A DNA stretch of 42,283 nucleotides from an uncultured Clostridium sp. (GCA_900547475.1 URGW01000036.1:1-42283); one strand, 5' to 3'; counted from the stretch's first letter, positions 23,114 through 32,392 are shown. The notes: generated by a model not told the origin, from the letters alone. Translations and numbers: made by a program.

Positions 23114-25324
23114 TTAATATTCATATTCTTTTTTTAATGTTATTGTAACTTTTGTTCCTTTTACAACCTTATTTCCACTAGCTATACTTTGAGAATCAAC
23201 AATTCCTTCTCCTTTAAACTCATATACTAATCCAAGATTATCTAAAATAGAAGTTGCAAACTCTTCAGTAGTACCCTTCAAATCTGGCATTATAATTTCT
23301 TTTTCCACTTGTCCACTATCTTTAGCTGTAATGGAAATAGTAGTTCCTTCTTTTACTGTTGAACCTGGATAAGAATCCATTGAAATAATAGTTTTTCCAT
23401 TTCCATTAACTTCAGCTTCTAAACCATTTTCCTTTAGTATTTCTTTTGCTTCTTCAATAGATTTACCTCTTACATCTGGAATTATTACATTTTTATAAAT
23501 AGAAAATCTTTCTTTTGCAAGTGGTGAATCCATATATTTAAATACTTCTTCGAATAACTCCTTCATTAATGGAGCAGCAACTTCTCCACCATAATAAGCT
23601 CCATTACTTGGTTCATCTACTGCTATAAATACTGTTATTTGTGGATTTTCTACTGGAGCTAAAGCAATCATTGATGATATATATTTATCTGTTGAATATG
23701 TTCCAGTTGTAGGATCAACCTTTTGAGCCGTTCCTGTCTTTCCACCTATATTATAACCTTGTACGAAGGCCCCATCAGGTCCATCTTTAGTAACTGTTCT
23801 CTCTAAATAACTTCTAAGTAAAGCTGTACTCTCATCAGATAAGACATCTTCCTTTATTATTGGTTTTATAGTTTCATCAATAACTCTATTCCCACTTTCA
23901 TCTTCATGAGAAATTTCTTTTACTATATGTGGCTGAATAAGATCACCACCATTTGCAATTGCATTAAATGCTGTCATAAGTTGCATTGTTGTAACTGTAT
24001 TAGTCTGTCCAAACGATATAGTAGCTAAATCAATCGCAGATACAGTATCACTTGATTTAACTATTCCTGATGCTTCTCCTGGTAAATCAATACCTGTTGT
24101 TTTTCCAAATCCTAATTTATATATATATTCATTTAAATTTTCAATTCCAAGCCTTTCACCAATTTCCATCATTCCAACATTACAAGAGTTCTTTAAAACT
24201 TCTGCTAAAGTTTGTGTACCATGTCCTTCATGCTTCCAACAATGAACCGTAGTGTTTCCAAATTTAACTGATCCATTACAAACAAATGTATCAGAATCAC
24301 TAACCACACCTTTTTCTAATGCTGCAATCATTGTTACAGTTTTAAATGTTGAACCTGGCTCAAAAGTATCACTTACTAACCAATTCCTCCACATATTTTG
24401 TATTTTATCATTATCAGTTTCACCTTCAAAGCTTTCATATCCTGAAAATGGATTATTAGGATCATAGTCAGGCTTATTTACCATTGCTAATACTTCTCCA
24501 TTATTAGGATCCATAATAAGTACATGAACACCTTTAGCATTATGTTCTTCTAACCCTTTTTGTGCAATTTTTTCAGCTATATACTGTAAATTTTCATCTA
24601 TTGTTGTTATAACATCACTACCATCTATAGCTGGAGTAAACTTATATGTATCGAATGGTAACCTATTTCCCCAACTATCATAAGATCCTATTTTCATACC
24701 TGCAATTCCAGCTAAATAATCATCATATTGTAATTCTATACCTGTTAAGCCTGTTCCTTCTGAGTTAATTCCACCTAATGCGCTTGCTAAAAAGTTTCCA
24801 TTAGGATAATATCTTTTTACATCCCTCGAAACTATAAGGCCATATATCCCCAATTCATCAGCACTATCAGCAACAGCCTTAGTAACTCCCCTAACTAATG
24901 GTGCATAACTAGCATCGCTCCCATCTGAATTTTTTCTGTTTAACGCTTCAAGAACTTCATCAACTTCTACACCTGTTACCTCTGAAATTTCAACTGCAAT
25001 ATCATCCATAGTTAAATCCTTGTCTTCTATATGATTTCTAACTGAATCTAAGTCAAAGTCTATTCTATATACATTAGCAGAAGATACTAGTACTGATTCA
25101 TTTCTGTCTAAAATGTCCCCTCTTTTAGCAGTTACACTAATTTCCTTTTGCCATTCCGAATTTGCCTTTGCCTCTAATGCTCGTCCACTTACTAATGTTA
25201 ACCATGCTAATCTTAATACAAGAAATGCTAATAGACAGAATATAATAATTGAAACAATATATAATCTACTTTTATAGCCAATTGTTTTTTTATTCCTTTT
25301 ATATTTTTTCTTTTTATATGCCAT
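23114..25324 (-). CDS. class B penicillin-binding protein with two PASTA domains (PBP2/SpoVD-like)
   Basis: A 736-residue membrane-anchored transpeptidase that crosslinks peptidoglycan. It has a very basic start (KKKKYKRNKKT), one helix (LYIVSIIIFCLLAFLVLRLA), the PBP dimer domain, and a transpeptidase with S325 in GSTFK, SCN of KNSCNVGM and K529 in GGKTGTAQK. Two PASTA repeats follow (IIPDVRGKSIEEAKEIL and IMPDLKGTTEEFATSIL). Two PASTA domains are more like PBP2B than Bacillus SpoVD, but clostridial SpoVD proteins are similar, so the role stays open. The ATG at 25324 follows AGGAGAAAAAAAG; the longer frame begins upstream of that site. It pairs with the SEDS gene downstream. Confidence 0.93.
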   Translation of the reverse strand: MAYKKKKYKRNKKTIGYKSRLYIVSIIIFCLLAFLVLRLAWLTLVSGRALEAKANSEWQKEISVTAKRGDILDRNESVLVSSANVYRIDFDLDSVRNHIEDKDLTMDDIAVEISEVTGVEVDEVLEALNRKNSDGSDASYAPLVRGVTKAVADSADELGIYGLIVSRDVKRYYPNGNFLASALGGINSEGTGLTGIELQYDDYLAGIAGMKIGSYDSWGNRLPFDTYKFTPAIDGSDVITTIDENLQYIAEKIAQKGLEEHNAKGVHVLIMDPNNGEVLAMVNKPDYDPNNPFSGYESFEGETDNDKIQNMWRNWLVSDTFEPGSTFKTVTMIAALEKGVVSDSDTFVCNGSVKFGNTTVHCWKHEGHGTQTLAEVLKNSCNVGMMEIGERLGIENLNEYIYKLGFGKTTGIDLPGEASGIVKSSDTVSAIDLATISFGQTNTVTTMQLMTAFNAIANGGDLIQPHIVKEISHEDESGNRVIDETIKPIIKEDVLSDESTALLRSYLERTVTKDGPDGAFVQGYNIGGKTGTAQKVDPTTGTYSTDKYISSMIALAPVENPQITVFIAVDEPSNGAYYGGEVAAPLMKELFEEVFKYMDSPLAKERFSIYKNVIIPDVRGKSIEEAKEILKENGLEAEVNGNGKTIISMDSYPGSTVKEGTTISITAKDSGQVEKEIIMPDLKGTTEEFATSILDNLGLVYEFKGEGIVDSQSIASGNKVVKGTKVTITLKKEYEY

Positions 25325-25649
25325 CTTTTTTTCTCCTATCATAATGTTTAATTTAAATATCTCTTTAAAATAGAGCTATAATTTTTAATAAAGTAGTTTA
25401 GCTTTTAAAAAGTAGGTTCTAATTAAATAGATGAACTTATCCCGTGTTTTTAAATAAGAAGTTTTTCATAAAATCTAATAATATTAATAAATTATATTTT
25501 ACTATATTTTTATTTATATCAAAAGATACTAAGTCTAAATATTATCTAATTTATGATAAAATTTTATATAAATTTCACATATAAGCATGTATTTTTACTA
25601 TATTTTATATACAATAACCTTATTATTTTCTCTCTTAGCTGAATAAAAT
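25325..25649. other. AT-rich gap upstream of the PBP gene
   Basis: I see no ORF with a ribosome binding site and no RNA motif here. The part nearest the PBP gene should contain its promoter, but no convincing sigmaA, sigmaE or sigmaG hexamers stand out. Confidence 0.5.
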
Positions 25650-25705
25650 GAAAAAGTAGCTATTTATACTAAATTAATTTATTTAGTATTAAATTAACTA
25701 CTTTC
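25650..25705 (-). terminator. terminator of tcyP
   Basis: GAAAGTAG and CTACTTTTTC at the ends pair, and an inner stem TACTAAAT/TTTAGTA continues it. On the minus strand it runs into TTTTTCATTTT, 10 bp past the tcyP stop. Confidence 0.7.
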
Positions 25706-25715
25706 ATTTCATATA

Positions 25716-27092
25716 TTAATTTTTATTCAACTTTTCTTTATCTATTTTATTAAAACTTTTCCCTACAGCTACTGCTGTAACCATTGTTCCATTTACATTT
25801 AACATTGTACGTCCCATATCTAATATAGGATCAATTGCTATTATTCCTCCTGCTAATGGGAAGTATGCTCCCATTCCCATTCCCGATATAGCTACTGAAA
25901 CTGCCATAGTTGCACTACCTGGTAAACCTGCAATTCCTAGTGAACCAATAACTATTATTACTATAAGCATTCCATAAAAGCTTATATCCATTGTTGTTCC
26001 TGACATATTTGCTAATGTTACAGCCATTAATGCTGGATAAATAGCAGCACATCCGTTCATCCCCATATTTGAACCCAAACTTCCTACAAATGATGCTATT
26101 CCATTTTCTACACCAACACCTTCAGTTAATGTTTCTATTGTAACTGGTAATGTTCCTAAACTAGAACGAGATGTAAAAGCTAAAATTAATGGTTCCATAA
26201 CCTTCTTCAAATATTTGAATGGATTAATACCTAAAAATGCAATAATTATTAAATGTATAATAAATACAATACCTATACTTACATATAAGGCTATTATAAA
26301 TTCAACAACTTCTTTTATTGCTGCTAAACCTCTTCCAGCTATTGTATTGGCAAGCAATGCTACTACTGCATAAGGCATAAGTTTTATAACAGTCATTGCT
26401 ATACTAGTAATTATCTTATAAGAACCATTAACTAAATCAGTTACAGGCTTAATAACATCACTATATTTTTTATTTAATATTTTCATAGAGTTACCAATAA
26501 ATGCTGCAAATATTACTACTGCAACTACATTTCCTTCTGCCATTGCAGATACTGGATTTGATGGAAGCAATCCTCTTAATGTATCAACTACTGGTGTTAT
26601 TTCTCTTATTTCATTTGTGCTTTCCACTACATTAGCTGAAACTCCTAATTTAAATAAATTACCTACTATAATAGCAACAATAGCTGCAATAGTCGTTGTT
26701 CCTAGTAGAATAAGCAGTGATCTTGCAGTTAATTTTCCAAGATTTTCTCCTGCCTTCATATTAATAATAACTCTAATTATAGATACAAATATTAAAGGTA
26801 CTACAAGCATTTTTAATAGGTCCATAAACCCATATCCAATAAGTCCATACCACTTATTCACTTCATTAATCCATTGAACCTCCCCTGGATTATTGGGAAA
26901 TCCTGCTACTAATTGAATTATTATTCCTAATATCAAACCTGCAATAGTTGAAACTATCATTCTTGTAGAAAACTTCACTTTCCTTTTAGCCATAATATTT
27001 ACTCCAAATAACACAGCTAAAAGAATAATAATAAATGCTATTGTCTTAAAGTTTGTTATCATTATAAAATCTGATAAAAAAGTATTATTCAT
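25716..27092 (-). CDS. tcyP: L-cystine:cation symporter TcyP-like
   Basis: A 458-residue DAACS-family symporter with about eight helices and two re-entrant loops. Landmarks are LKMLVVPLIFVSIIRVI, AFTSRSSLGTLPVTIETL (serine-rich loop) and LGSNMGMNGCAAIYPALMAV with the NMGMNG substrate motif. This resembles TcyP of Bacillus more than glutamate or aspartate carriers. It is encoded 73 bp after a CymR-like regulator, which fits sulfur-dependent cystine uptake. ATG 27092 follows TAGGAGGAAAAA. Cystine specificity rests on family resemblance and neighbourhood. Confidence 0.87.
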   Translation of the reverse strand: MNNTFLSDFIMITNFKTIAFIIILLAVLFGVNIMAKRKVKFSTRMIVSTIAGLILGIIIQLVAGFPNNPGEVQWINEVNKWYGLIGYGFMDLLKMLVVPLIFVSIIRVIINMKAGENLGKLTARSLLILLGTTTIAAIVAIIVGNLFKLGVSANVVESTNEIREITPVVDTLRGLLPSNPVSAMAEGNVVAVVIFAAFIGNSMKILNKKYSDVIKPVTDLVNGSYKIITSIAMTVIKLMPYAVVALLANTIAGRGLAAIKEVVEFIIALYVSIGIVFIIHLIIIAFLGINPFKYLKKVMEPLILAFTSRSSLGTLPVTIETLTEGVGVENGIASFVGSLGSNMGMNGCAAIYPALMAVTLANMSGTTMDISFYGMLIVIIVIGSLGIAGLPGSATMAVSVAISGMGMGAYFPLAGGIIAIDPILDMGRTMLNVNGTMVTAVAVGKSFNKIDKEKLNKN

Positions 27093-27165
27093 TTTTTCCT
27101 CCTATATATTTATATATATATCAACATATATATTACATTAAATTTATAACTTATACTAGTTTAAA

Positions 27166-27597
27166 TTATATATAATATATAATTTCTTCTTTTTCTTTTC
27201 TATATTGTTCAACAATATACTCTAATGTTATTGAATCAAAGTAATCATTTATTTTTTTATTAATTTCATTCCAAATGACTTTATTCACAAATCTCTCCAT
27301 ATCATTTGAATTATCATCACTTATATCTATAAGAAGGGACTCCCCCTCTAAAGTTCTTAAAATCTCGCCTATTGTAATTTCTTTAGGACTTTTTGACAAA
27401 GTGTATCCACCCTGTGCTCCCTTCCTTCCTATTATTAAGCCTGATTTTCTAAGTAATGAAAATATTTGCTCCAGATATCTTTCTGATATTTCTTGACGCT
27501 CTGATATAGCTTTTAAAGTTACACTTCCACATTCAGAATTAATTACTAAATCAATTAAAGCTCTAATTCCATATCTTCCTTTAGTAGAAATTTTCAT
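27166..27597 (-). CDS. Rrf2-family regulator, CymR-like
   Basis: A 143-residue winged-helix repressor. The start is MKISTKGRYGIRALIDLV, followed by LKAISERQEISERYLEQIFS and LLRKSGLIIGRKGAQGGYTL, diagnostic of Rrf2. It lacks the three-cysteine cluster of IscR/NsrR; only C24 is present. That points to CymR, the cysteine-metabolism repressor that works with CysK. Gene order (regulator then tcyP) supports this. The TTG at 27618 overlaps the ribosome binding region, so ATG 27597 after AGGTGAATTT is taken. Probable operon with tcyP. Confidence 0.86.
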   Translation of the reverse strand: MKISTKGRYGIRALIDLVINSECGSVTLKAISERQEISERYLEQIFSLLRKSGLIIGRKGAQGGYTLSKSPKEITIGEILRTLEGESLLIDISDDNSNDMERFVNKVIWNEINKKINDYFDSITLEYIVEQYRKEKEEIIYYI

Positions 27598-27622
27598 AAA
27601 TTCACCTACCTTCAACATTTCA

Positions 27623-27683
27623 TATTTCCTACTTTTCCTATCGGTATTATGTTTATAATATATCTTTTTTCATACTTTGTCAA
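27623..27683 (-). promoter_or_regulatory. promoter of the Rrf2-tcyP unit with candidate operator
   Basis: The minus strand has TTGACA (27678-27683), a 17-bp spacer and TATTAT (27655-27660). Immediately downstream, across the expected start site, lies AATACCGATAGGAAAAGT followed by AGGAAATAT (27623-27649), an imperfect dyad of the kind bound by Rrf2 proteins. Its place suggests autorepression. Confidence 0.6.
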
Positions 27684-27709
27684 TATTTTTTATCATTTAC
27701 ATTAAAAGC

Positions 27710-27746
27710 AAAATAGATATATAAGCTAATCTCATATATCTATTTT
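27710..27746 (-). terminator. terminator of the HAD phosphatase gene
   Basis: AAAATAGATATAT (27710-27722) pairs with ATATATCTATTTT (27734-27746), 20 bp past the stop; it is A/T flanked and nearly symmetrical. Confidence 0.8.
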
Positions 27747-27765
27747 GTCAAAAATTTATTTGCTT

Positions 27766-28419
27766 TTATAATATTAATAACTCCAATAACTCAATTGGAT
27801 TTTTAATTATATAATCTGCACCAGCTTCTCTTAACTCTGCTTCACCTCTAAATCCCCATGACACTCCAACTGATTTAACTCCTGCATTTTTTGCAGTATT
27901 TACATCTACGTCGGAATCACCAACATATATGCATTCATTTTTTTCAACATTTAATAGTTCAATTACTTCATAAATAGTTTTAGGATCTGGCTTAGTTGGA
28001 TGATTTGGTCTTTGTCCATATGTTATTTCAAAAACATCTCCAAAATATCTTCTAACTACCTCTCCCGCAAATTCATCTGGTTTATTTGAAACTATTGCAA
28101 TTTTTATATTTTTATTTTTTAACTCTTCTATCATTCTTATAATACCATCATAAGGTTTTGTCATATCAACCATATGCTCTTCATAATACTCATCAAATAA
28201 CCTCAAAACTTTATCTATTACCTCTTTATCCTCTTTATACTTATCTGGTACTATACGTTGAATTAATTTATATCTTCCATTTCCTACGAATCTAGTATAA
28301 TCTTTTAAATTATGTTCTTTAAACCCACAACTTTTTAATGCATAATTACATGCATTTGCCAAATCCTCTAATGTATCTAATAATGTACCATCTAAATCAA
28401 AAACTACCGCTTTAACCAT
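27766..28419 (-). CDS. HAD-family hydrolase, phosphoglycolate phosphatase-like
   Basis: A 217-residue haloacid dehalogenase-type phosphatase. Motif I is VVFDLDGTLLDT (nucleophile D8, acid/base D10), motif II is IAIVSNKP, motif III lysine lies in PTKPDPKT, and motif IV is YVGDSDVDVNTA. The alpha-helical cap between residues 15 and 80 places it in the Gph/PGMB subgroup. Physiological substrates of this subgroup vary, so phosphoglycolate is only the usual annotation. GGAG at about 10 bp before the ATG supports the start. It is monocistronic. Confidence 0.88.
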   Translation of the reverse strand: MVKAVVFDLDGTLLDTLEDLANACNYALKSCGFKEHNLKDYTRFVGNGRYKLIQRIVPDKYKEDKEVIDKVLRLFDEYYEEHMVDMTKPYDGIIRMIEELKNKNIKIAIVSNKPDEFAGEVVRRYFGDVFEITYGQRPNHPTKPDPKTIYEVIELLNVEKNECIYVGDSDVDVNTAKNAGVKSVGVSWGFRGEAELREAGADYIIKNPIELLELLIL

Positions 28420-28580
28420 TTTGCATTCTCCTATACTATTTTCTTGTAAAGTAACCTTATTATAAATTAAAGCTACATTAATTATTATTTTATCATATTT
28501 TGCTTTGTTTTTAGTAAAATTTAATTTTATTACCTATTCTTTTTTATATTATTTTATATTTAATTATAATTTTTCATATA

Positions 28581-28618
28581 AAAATAAGCTAGATACTAAT
28601 TTGTAACTAGCTTATTTT
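28581..28618 (-). terminator. terminator of the siderophore importer operon
   Basis: AAAATAAGCTAG (28581-28592) pairs with CTAGCTTATTTT (28607-28618); on the minus strand a U-rich tail follows. It lies 12 bp after the last gene. Confidence 0.88.
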
Positions 28619-28630
28619 TATTTATTAAAT

Positions 28631-29572
28631 TTATTTTATTGCATTGTTTATTTCTTCTACCATCATCATTGTTGATGTGAATCCACCTGTTGCAGTATAC
28701 CAAATACTCGGATTTAAGTACACTATATTACCATTTTGATATGCATCTGTTTTTGCCATTAATTCATTTTCAAATAACTCTTTAGCTGAAGTTGTTCCAC
28801 CTGTAACTGCAGCTCTATCAACAACAAATAGATATTGAGGGTTCTTTTCTACAATATATTCAAATGAAGCCTTTTGACCATGAGTAGAAGCTTCAATATT
28901 TTCATCAACTGGAGTAACCCCAAAACTATTGTGTATTATTCCAAATCTTGACTCTGCTCCATAAACGCTAAATGCTCCATCGTTAGCTAAAGCTATAAGT
29001 CCATTAACACCTTTTTCTGTAACTTTTGCATTTAATTCTTCAATTGCTTCAGTTATATTTGCAAGCTCTTTTTCAACAGCTTTTTCTTCTCCAAATATTT
29101 CACCTAATATATTCATATTTTCTGCAAATGAATCTAAATAATTTTCATTTTTCACACCTAAATGTATTGTTGGCGCAATTTTATTTAATTCTTCATAGTA
29201 ATCAGATTGTCTTCCTGAAATTATTATTAAATCTGGAGTTAATTCAAATATCTTTTCCATATCTGGTTCTTTTAAAGATCCAATACTTGAATAATCTTCA
29301 CTTGCAAACTTACTTAAATGCTCTGGAAGTCCACTTTGAACTACACCTACTATTCCTTCAACTCCTAATTTATCTAATGAGTCTAAAATTCCATAATCAA
29401 ATACTACTATTTTTTTAGGATTTTTATTAACTGTTGTTTCTCCAAGTTCATGAGTAACTACTACAGTTTCTCCTTCACTATTTCCCCCTACTCTTGCAAA
29501 CTTAGTAATACCGAATATACCTAATACTACTACTAATAAAATTACCATTGATATGATTGTTTTTTTCTTCAT
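28631..29572 (-). CDS. ferric-siderophore ABC transporter substrate-binding protein (YclQ-like)
   Basis: A 313-residue FecB/BtuF-type binding protein. VVVTHELGETTVNKNPKKIV, FDYGILDSLDKLGVEGIVGV and GSLKEPDMEKIFELTPDLII match the YclQ/FatB group, which binds petrobactin-like or catecholate ferric siderophores. The N-terminus (MKKKTIISMVILLVVVLGIF) is a hydrophobic anchor, but there is no lipobox: the whole protein lacks cysteine. It may therefore stay tethered by an uncleaved helix. ATG 29572 follows AGAGGTGGATAATA; the longer frame from 29620 lacks a ribosome binding site. It has its own Fur-like box upstream. Confidence 0.88.
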   Translation of the reverse strand: MKKKTIISMVILLVVVLGIFGITKFARVGGNSEGETVVVTHELGETTVNKNPKKIVVFDYGILDSLDKLGVEGIVGVVQSGLPEHLSKFASEDYSSIGSLKEPDMEKIFELTPDLIIISGRQSDYYEELNKIAPTIHLGVKNENYLDSFAENMNILGEIFGEEKAVEKELANITEAIEELNAKVTEKGVNGLIALANDGAFSVYGAESRFGIIHNSFGVTPVDENIEASTHGQKASFEYIVEKNPQYLFVVDRAAVTGGTTSAKELFENELMAKTDAYQNGNIVYLNPSIWYTATGGFTSTMMMVEEINNAIK

Positions 29573-29610
29573 TATTATCCACCTCTTTATATAAATTTCG
29601 TTTTTAATAT

Positions 29611-29625
29611 TGATATTCATTATCA
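29611..29625 (-). promoter_or_regulatory. Fur box-like site before the binding-protein gene
   Basis: The minus strand reads TGATAATGAATATCA, matching the 7-1-7 Fur consensus TGATAATNATTATCA at 13 of 14 positions. It suggests that the binding protein is also transcribed separately under iron control. Confidence 0.75.
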
Positions 29626-29644
29626 GTATGCTTTTTATATAATA

Positions 29645-29663
29645 GGCAAATTAAAAATTTGCC
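29645..29663 (-). other. stem-loop between ATPase and binding-protein genes
   Basis: GGCAAATT and AATTTGCC form an 8-bp stem without a T run. It may be a processing or stability element, or a leaky terminator within the operon. Confidence 0.5.
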
Positions 29664-29680
29664 CTTATAATCATTTTATA

Positions 29681-30436
29681 TTAGAAATATATACATATAT
29701 TTCTGTTATTAATATTTTCAATATGGAAATCTATTTCATAAATATTCTCTAGTTCTTCCTTCTGTATAGTCTCTTCAGCAAGTCCATTCTTTATAAGTTT
29801 TCCATCTTTTAAAGCTACTATATAATCTGAATAACAAGATGCAAAGTTAATATCATGTATTACTATTACAACTGTTTTTTTCAACTCATCACAAAGCTTT
29901 CTTAAAATTTTCATAATTTCAACTGAATGCTTCATATCTAAATTATTTAAAGGCTCATCTAAAAATATATAATCACTATTTTGAGCTATTACCATGGCAA
30001 TATATGCTCTTTGTCTTTGTCCTCCACTTAGCTCATCTAAGTATCTATTCTCAAACTCCTTAAGTTGCATATAGTTAATTGCTTCATCTATATATTTATG
30101 ATCTTCTTCTTTTAAATTTCCTTGAGAATGAGGAAATCTACCAAAACTAACTAACTCTCTAATAGTTAACCTAATATTAATATTATTTGATTGTCTTAGA
30201 ATAGCTATTTTTTTTGCTAGCTCTTTATTATCCCATTTTAATATATCTTTACCATCAACTAAAACTTCTCCAGAATCTCTTTTTAAAAGTCTACTCATTA
30301 TTGAAAGAAGAGTACTTTTACCTGCTCCATTTGGTCCTATGAAAGAAGTTATTTTTCCTTCCTGTATATTTAAAGATACATTATCTACTACTTTTTTATT
30401 TCCATAAATTTTAGTTATATTTTTTACTTCTATCAT
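29681..30436 (-). CDS. ferric-siderophore ABC transporter ATP-binding protein (YclP-like)
   Basis: A 251-residue FepC-type ATPase. Walker A is GPNGAGKST (34-42), the Q-loop is ILRQSN, the signature LSGGQRQR lies near residue 140 and Walker B is YIFLDEP. The C-terminus EEELENIYEIDFHIENINN resembles the iron-siderophore branch. Its ATG overlaps the stop of the upstream permease by 4 nt (ATGA), indicating coupling. It powers import of the ferric chelate captured by the YclQ-like protein. Confidence 0.92.
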   Translation of the reverse strand: MIEVKNITKIYGNKKVVDNVSLNIQEGKITSFIGPNGAGKSTLLSIMSRLLKRDSGEVLVDGKDILKWDNKELAKKIAILRQSNNINIRLTIRELVSFGRFPHSQGNLKEEDHKYIDEAINYMQLKEFENRYLDELSGGQRQRAYIAMVIAQNSDYIFLDEPLNNLDMKHSVEIMKILRKLCDELKKTVVIVIHDINFASCYSDYIVALKDGKLIKNGLAEETIQKEELENIYEIDFHIENINNRNICIYF

Positions 30437-31389
30437 CTATTTCTCTCCTTCATTACTAAATAAATGAAATAAATTCCTCCAACAAAATTAATTATTACAC
30501 TTACCGAAACACCAAAATCCATTAAATGTTCAACTAATAATTGTCCACCTATTAATGCTATTGTACTAATTAATATAGTTGCAATCCCTAAAATACTATG
30601 TTTATAAGTTGCTATAAGTTGTCGTGCAATATTTACTACAAGCAATCCTAAAAATGTTATTGGTCCAACTAATGCTGTAGCTACTGATGTTAATAAAACT
30701 ACAACTACTAATATTTTCTTTACCATTTTGTCATAATCTACACCTAGGTTTATAGCTTCATCTCTTCCTAACGCCATAACATCTAATATTTTTAAATAAT
30801 CATAAACATATCCTATACAAACAATTATTACTATGCTTGATATAAATAATAAATCTGTATTTATATTATTGAAGCTAGCTTGCATTTTATCTTGTACCAT
30901 TTGGAATTCTACTGGATCAATTAAAACTTGCATAAATGTAGTTAAACTTTCAAATAAAGTTCCACATACTACCCCAACTAATAATAATGTAAATATGTTT
31001 TTACCACCTTTTTTAAATATAAATTTATACATTAAACTTGAAAATAAAAGCATTGCTACTATTGAAATTATAAAATTTATATTACCATTACTCATTATTG
31101 CTGAAGATGATCCTAGTAAAAATACTACAGTTGTTTGTAGCAATACATATAATGAATCTATTCCTAAGATACTTGGTGTTAATATTCTATTATTTGTTAC
31201 TGTTTGAAATATTAATGATGAAAATCCTATTGCTCCACCAGTTAATATCATGGCATATATTTTAGGAATTCTTCTATATAAGGCATATTTAAAATTAATG
31301 CTATTTACTCCAATAAATAAAAACGAACTTACTAATACTAAAACCAATACTGATAAAATAATTATGCTTCTTTTATCTTTAGTTTTCAT
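30433..31389 (-). CDS. ferric-siderophore ABC transporter permease (YclO-like)
   Basis: A 318-residue FecCD-type permease with about nine to ten helices. Family features are ILTPSILGIDSLYVLLQTTV and the cytoplasmic coupling loop ALGRDEAINLGVDYDKMV, then GPITFLGLLVVNIARQL. It forms the membrane channel with the YclN-like permease. The ATG lies 11 nt inside the end of yclN, after GGGGG. It overlaps the ATPase gene by 4 nt. Confidence 0.92.
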   Translation of the reverse strand: MKTKDKRSIIILSVLVLVLVSSFLFIGVNSINFKYALYRRIPKIYAMILTGGAIGFSSLIFQTVTNNRILTPSILGIDSLYVLLQTTVVFLLGSSSAIMSNGNINFIISIVAMLLFSSLMYKFIFKKGGKNIFTLLLVGVVCGTLFESLTTFMQVLIDPVEFQMVQDKMQASFNNINTDLLFISSIVIIVCIGYVYDYLKILDVMALGRDEAINLGVDYDKMVKKILVVVVLLTSVATALVGPITFLGLLVVNIARQLIATYKHSILGIATILISTIALIGGQLLVEHLMDFGVSVSVIINFVGGIYFIYLVMKERNR

Positions 31390-32332
31390 TTTTTGTCCCC
31401 CTTATTATCATATAAAGGAATATTATACTTCCAATTACTCCTACTGTTAAGCTTATTGACATCTCAAATGGGAAGATTATTATTCTTCCTAAAATATCAC
31501 AAACAAGCAAGAATATAGGTCCTAATAACGCTGTATGATATAATGTTTTCTTTAAATTATCCCCGCTATACAAGCTAACTATATTAGGAATAATAAGTCC
31601 TAAGAAAGGTATATTACCTACAGTTATAATTGTTACTGCACATATTAATGAAACAATAGCTAGTCCCACATTTACTACAAAATTATAATTAAGCCCTAAA
31701 TTAACTGCAAAATCTTCTCCCATTCCCACTATAGTAAATTTATTAGCATATAGAAATGCTATTACTACCATTGGAATACTTAAATAAAGTAACTCATAAC
31801 TTCCTTTCATTATTAATGACATATCCCCTTCCATCCAAGATGAAATATTTTGGACTAAATCATATTTATAAGCAAAGAAAGTAGTAATTGATCCAACTAT
31901 CTTACCTAACATCATACCCATTAAAGGTACAAAAACTATATTTTTTATCTTTATAGCTTTTATCATTTTCATAAATAAAACTGTTCCTAAACCTGCAAAA
32001 ATAAATGATATAATCATCTTTTCCATAGTTGTTGCATTAGGAATTATCATTATACAAAATAATATTCCTAATTTTGCAAAATCTGCTGTTGCTGCCGTAG
32101 TTGGTGAAACAAATTTATTTTTACTAATTTGTTGCATTATAAGACCACTTATACTTAAACCAATTCCTGCAACTAATATTGCTATTAATCTTGGAATTCT
32201 ACTTATAAGTAATACATGTATTTTATCTATGTTAAAAGTTAATATATCATTTATAGTAATACTTGATACACCAATAAATATTGATGTAATTGATATTAGT
32301 AGCAATATAATAAATAAATATCTCTTTTTCAT
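31379..32332 (-). CDS. ferric-siderophore ABC transporter permease (YclN-like)
   Basis: A 317-residue FecCD-type permease, first gene of the importer. RIPRLIAILVAGIGLSISGL and QQISKNKFVSPTTAATADFA at the N-terminal side, and the coupling segment GMGEDFAVNLGLNYNFVVNV followed by GNIPFLGLIIPNIVSL, are characteristic. GGGGGACAATAA precedes the ATG. A Fur-like box lies 60-80 bp upstream. Gene order N-O-P-Q is that of the Bacillus petrobactin importer; the true ligand here is not known. Confidence 0.92.
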   Translation of the reverse strand: MKKRYLFIILLLISITSIFIGVSSITINDILTFNIDKIHVLLISRIPRLIAILVAGIGLSISGLIMQQISKNKFVSPTTAATADFAKLGILFCIMIIPNATTMEKMIISFIFAGLGTVLFMKMIKAIKIKNIVFVPLMGMMLGKIVGSITTFFAYKYDLVQNISSWMEGDMSLIMKGSYELLYLSIPMVVIAFLYANKFTIVGMGEDFAVNLGLNYNFVVNVGLAIVSLICAVTIITVGNIPFLGLIIPNIVSLYSGDNLKKTLYHTALLGPIFLLVCDILGRIIIFPFEMSISLTVGVIGSIIFLYMIIRGTKNEN

Positions 32333-32392
32333 TTATTGTCCCCCGTGACTTATTATTATCTCCAAAAAACATATCATTCAAAAACACTTATC

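Noticed and set aside
24070..24467. Two short plus-strand frames inside the PBP gene
   Set aside because: They are antisense to conserved transpeptidase motifs and low in complexity; both are best read as shadows.
29026..29418. Open frame of 130 codons on the plus strand inside the siderophore-binding protein gene
   Set aside because: It is antisense to a well-supported gene, is dominated by Leu, Gln and His (typical of reversed AT-rich coding DNA), and has no ribosome binding site.
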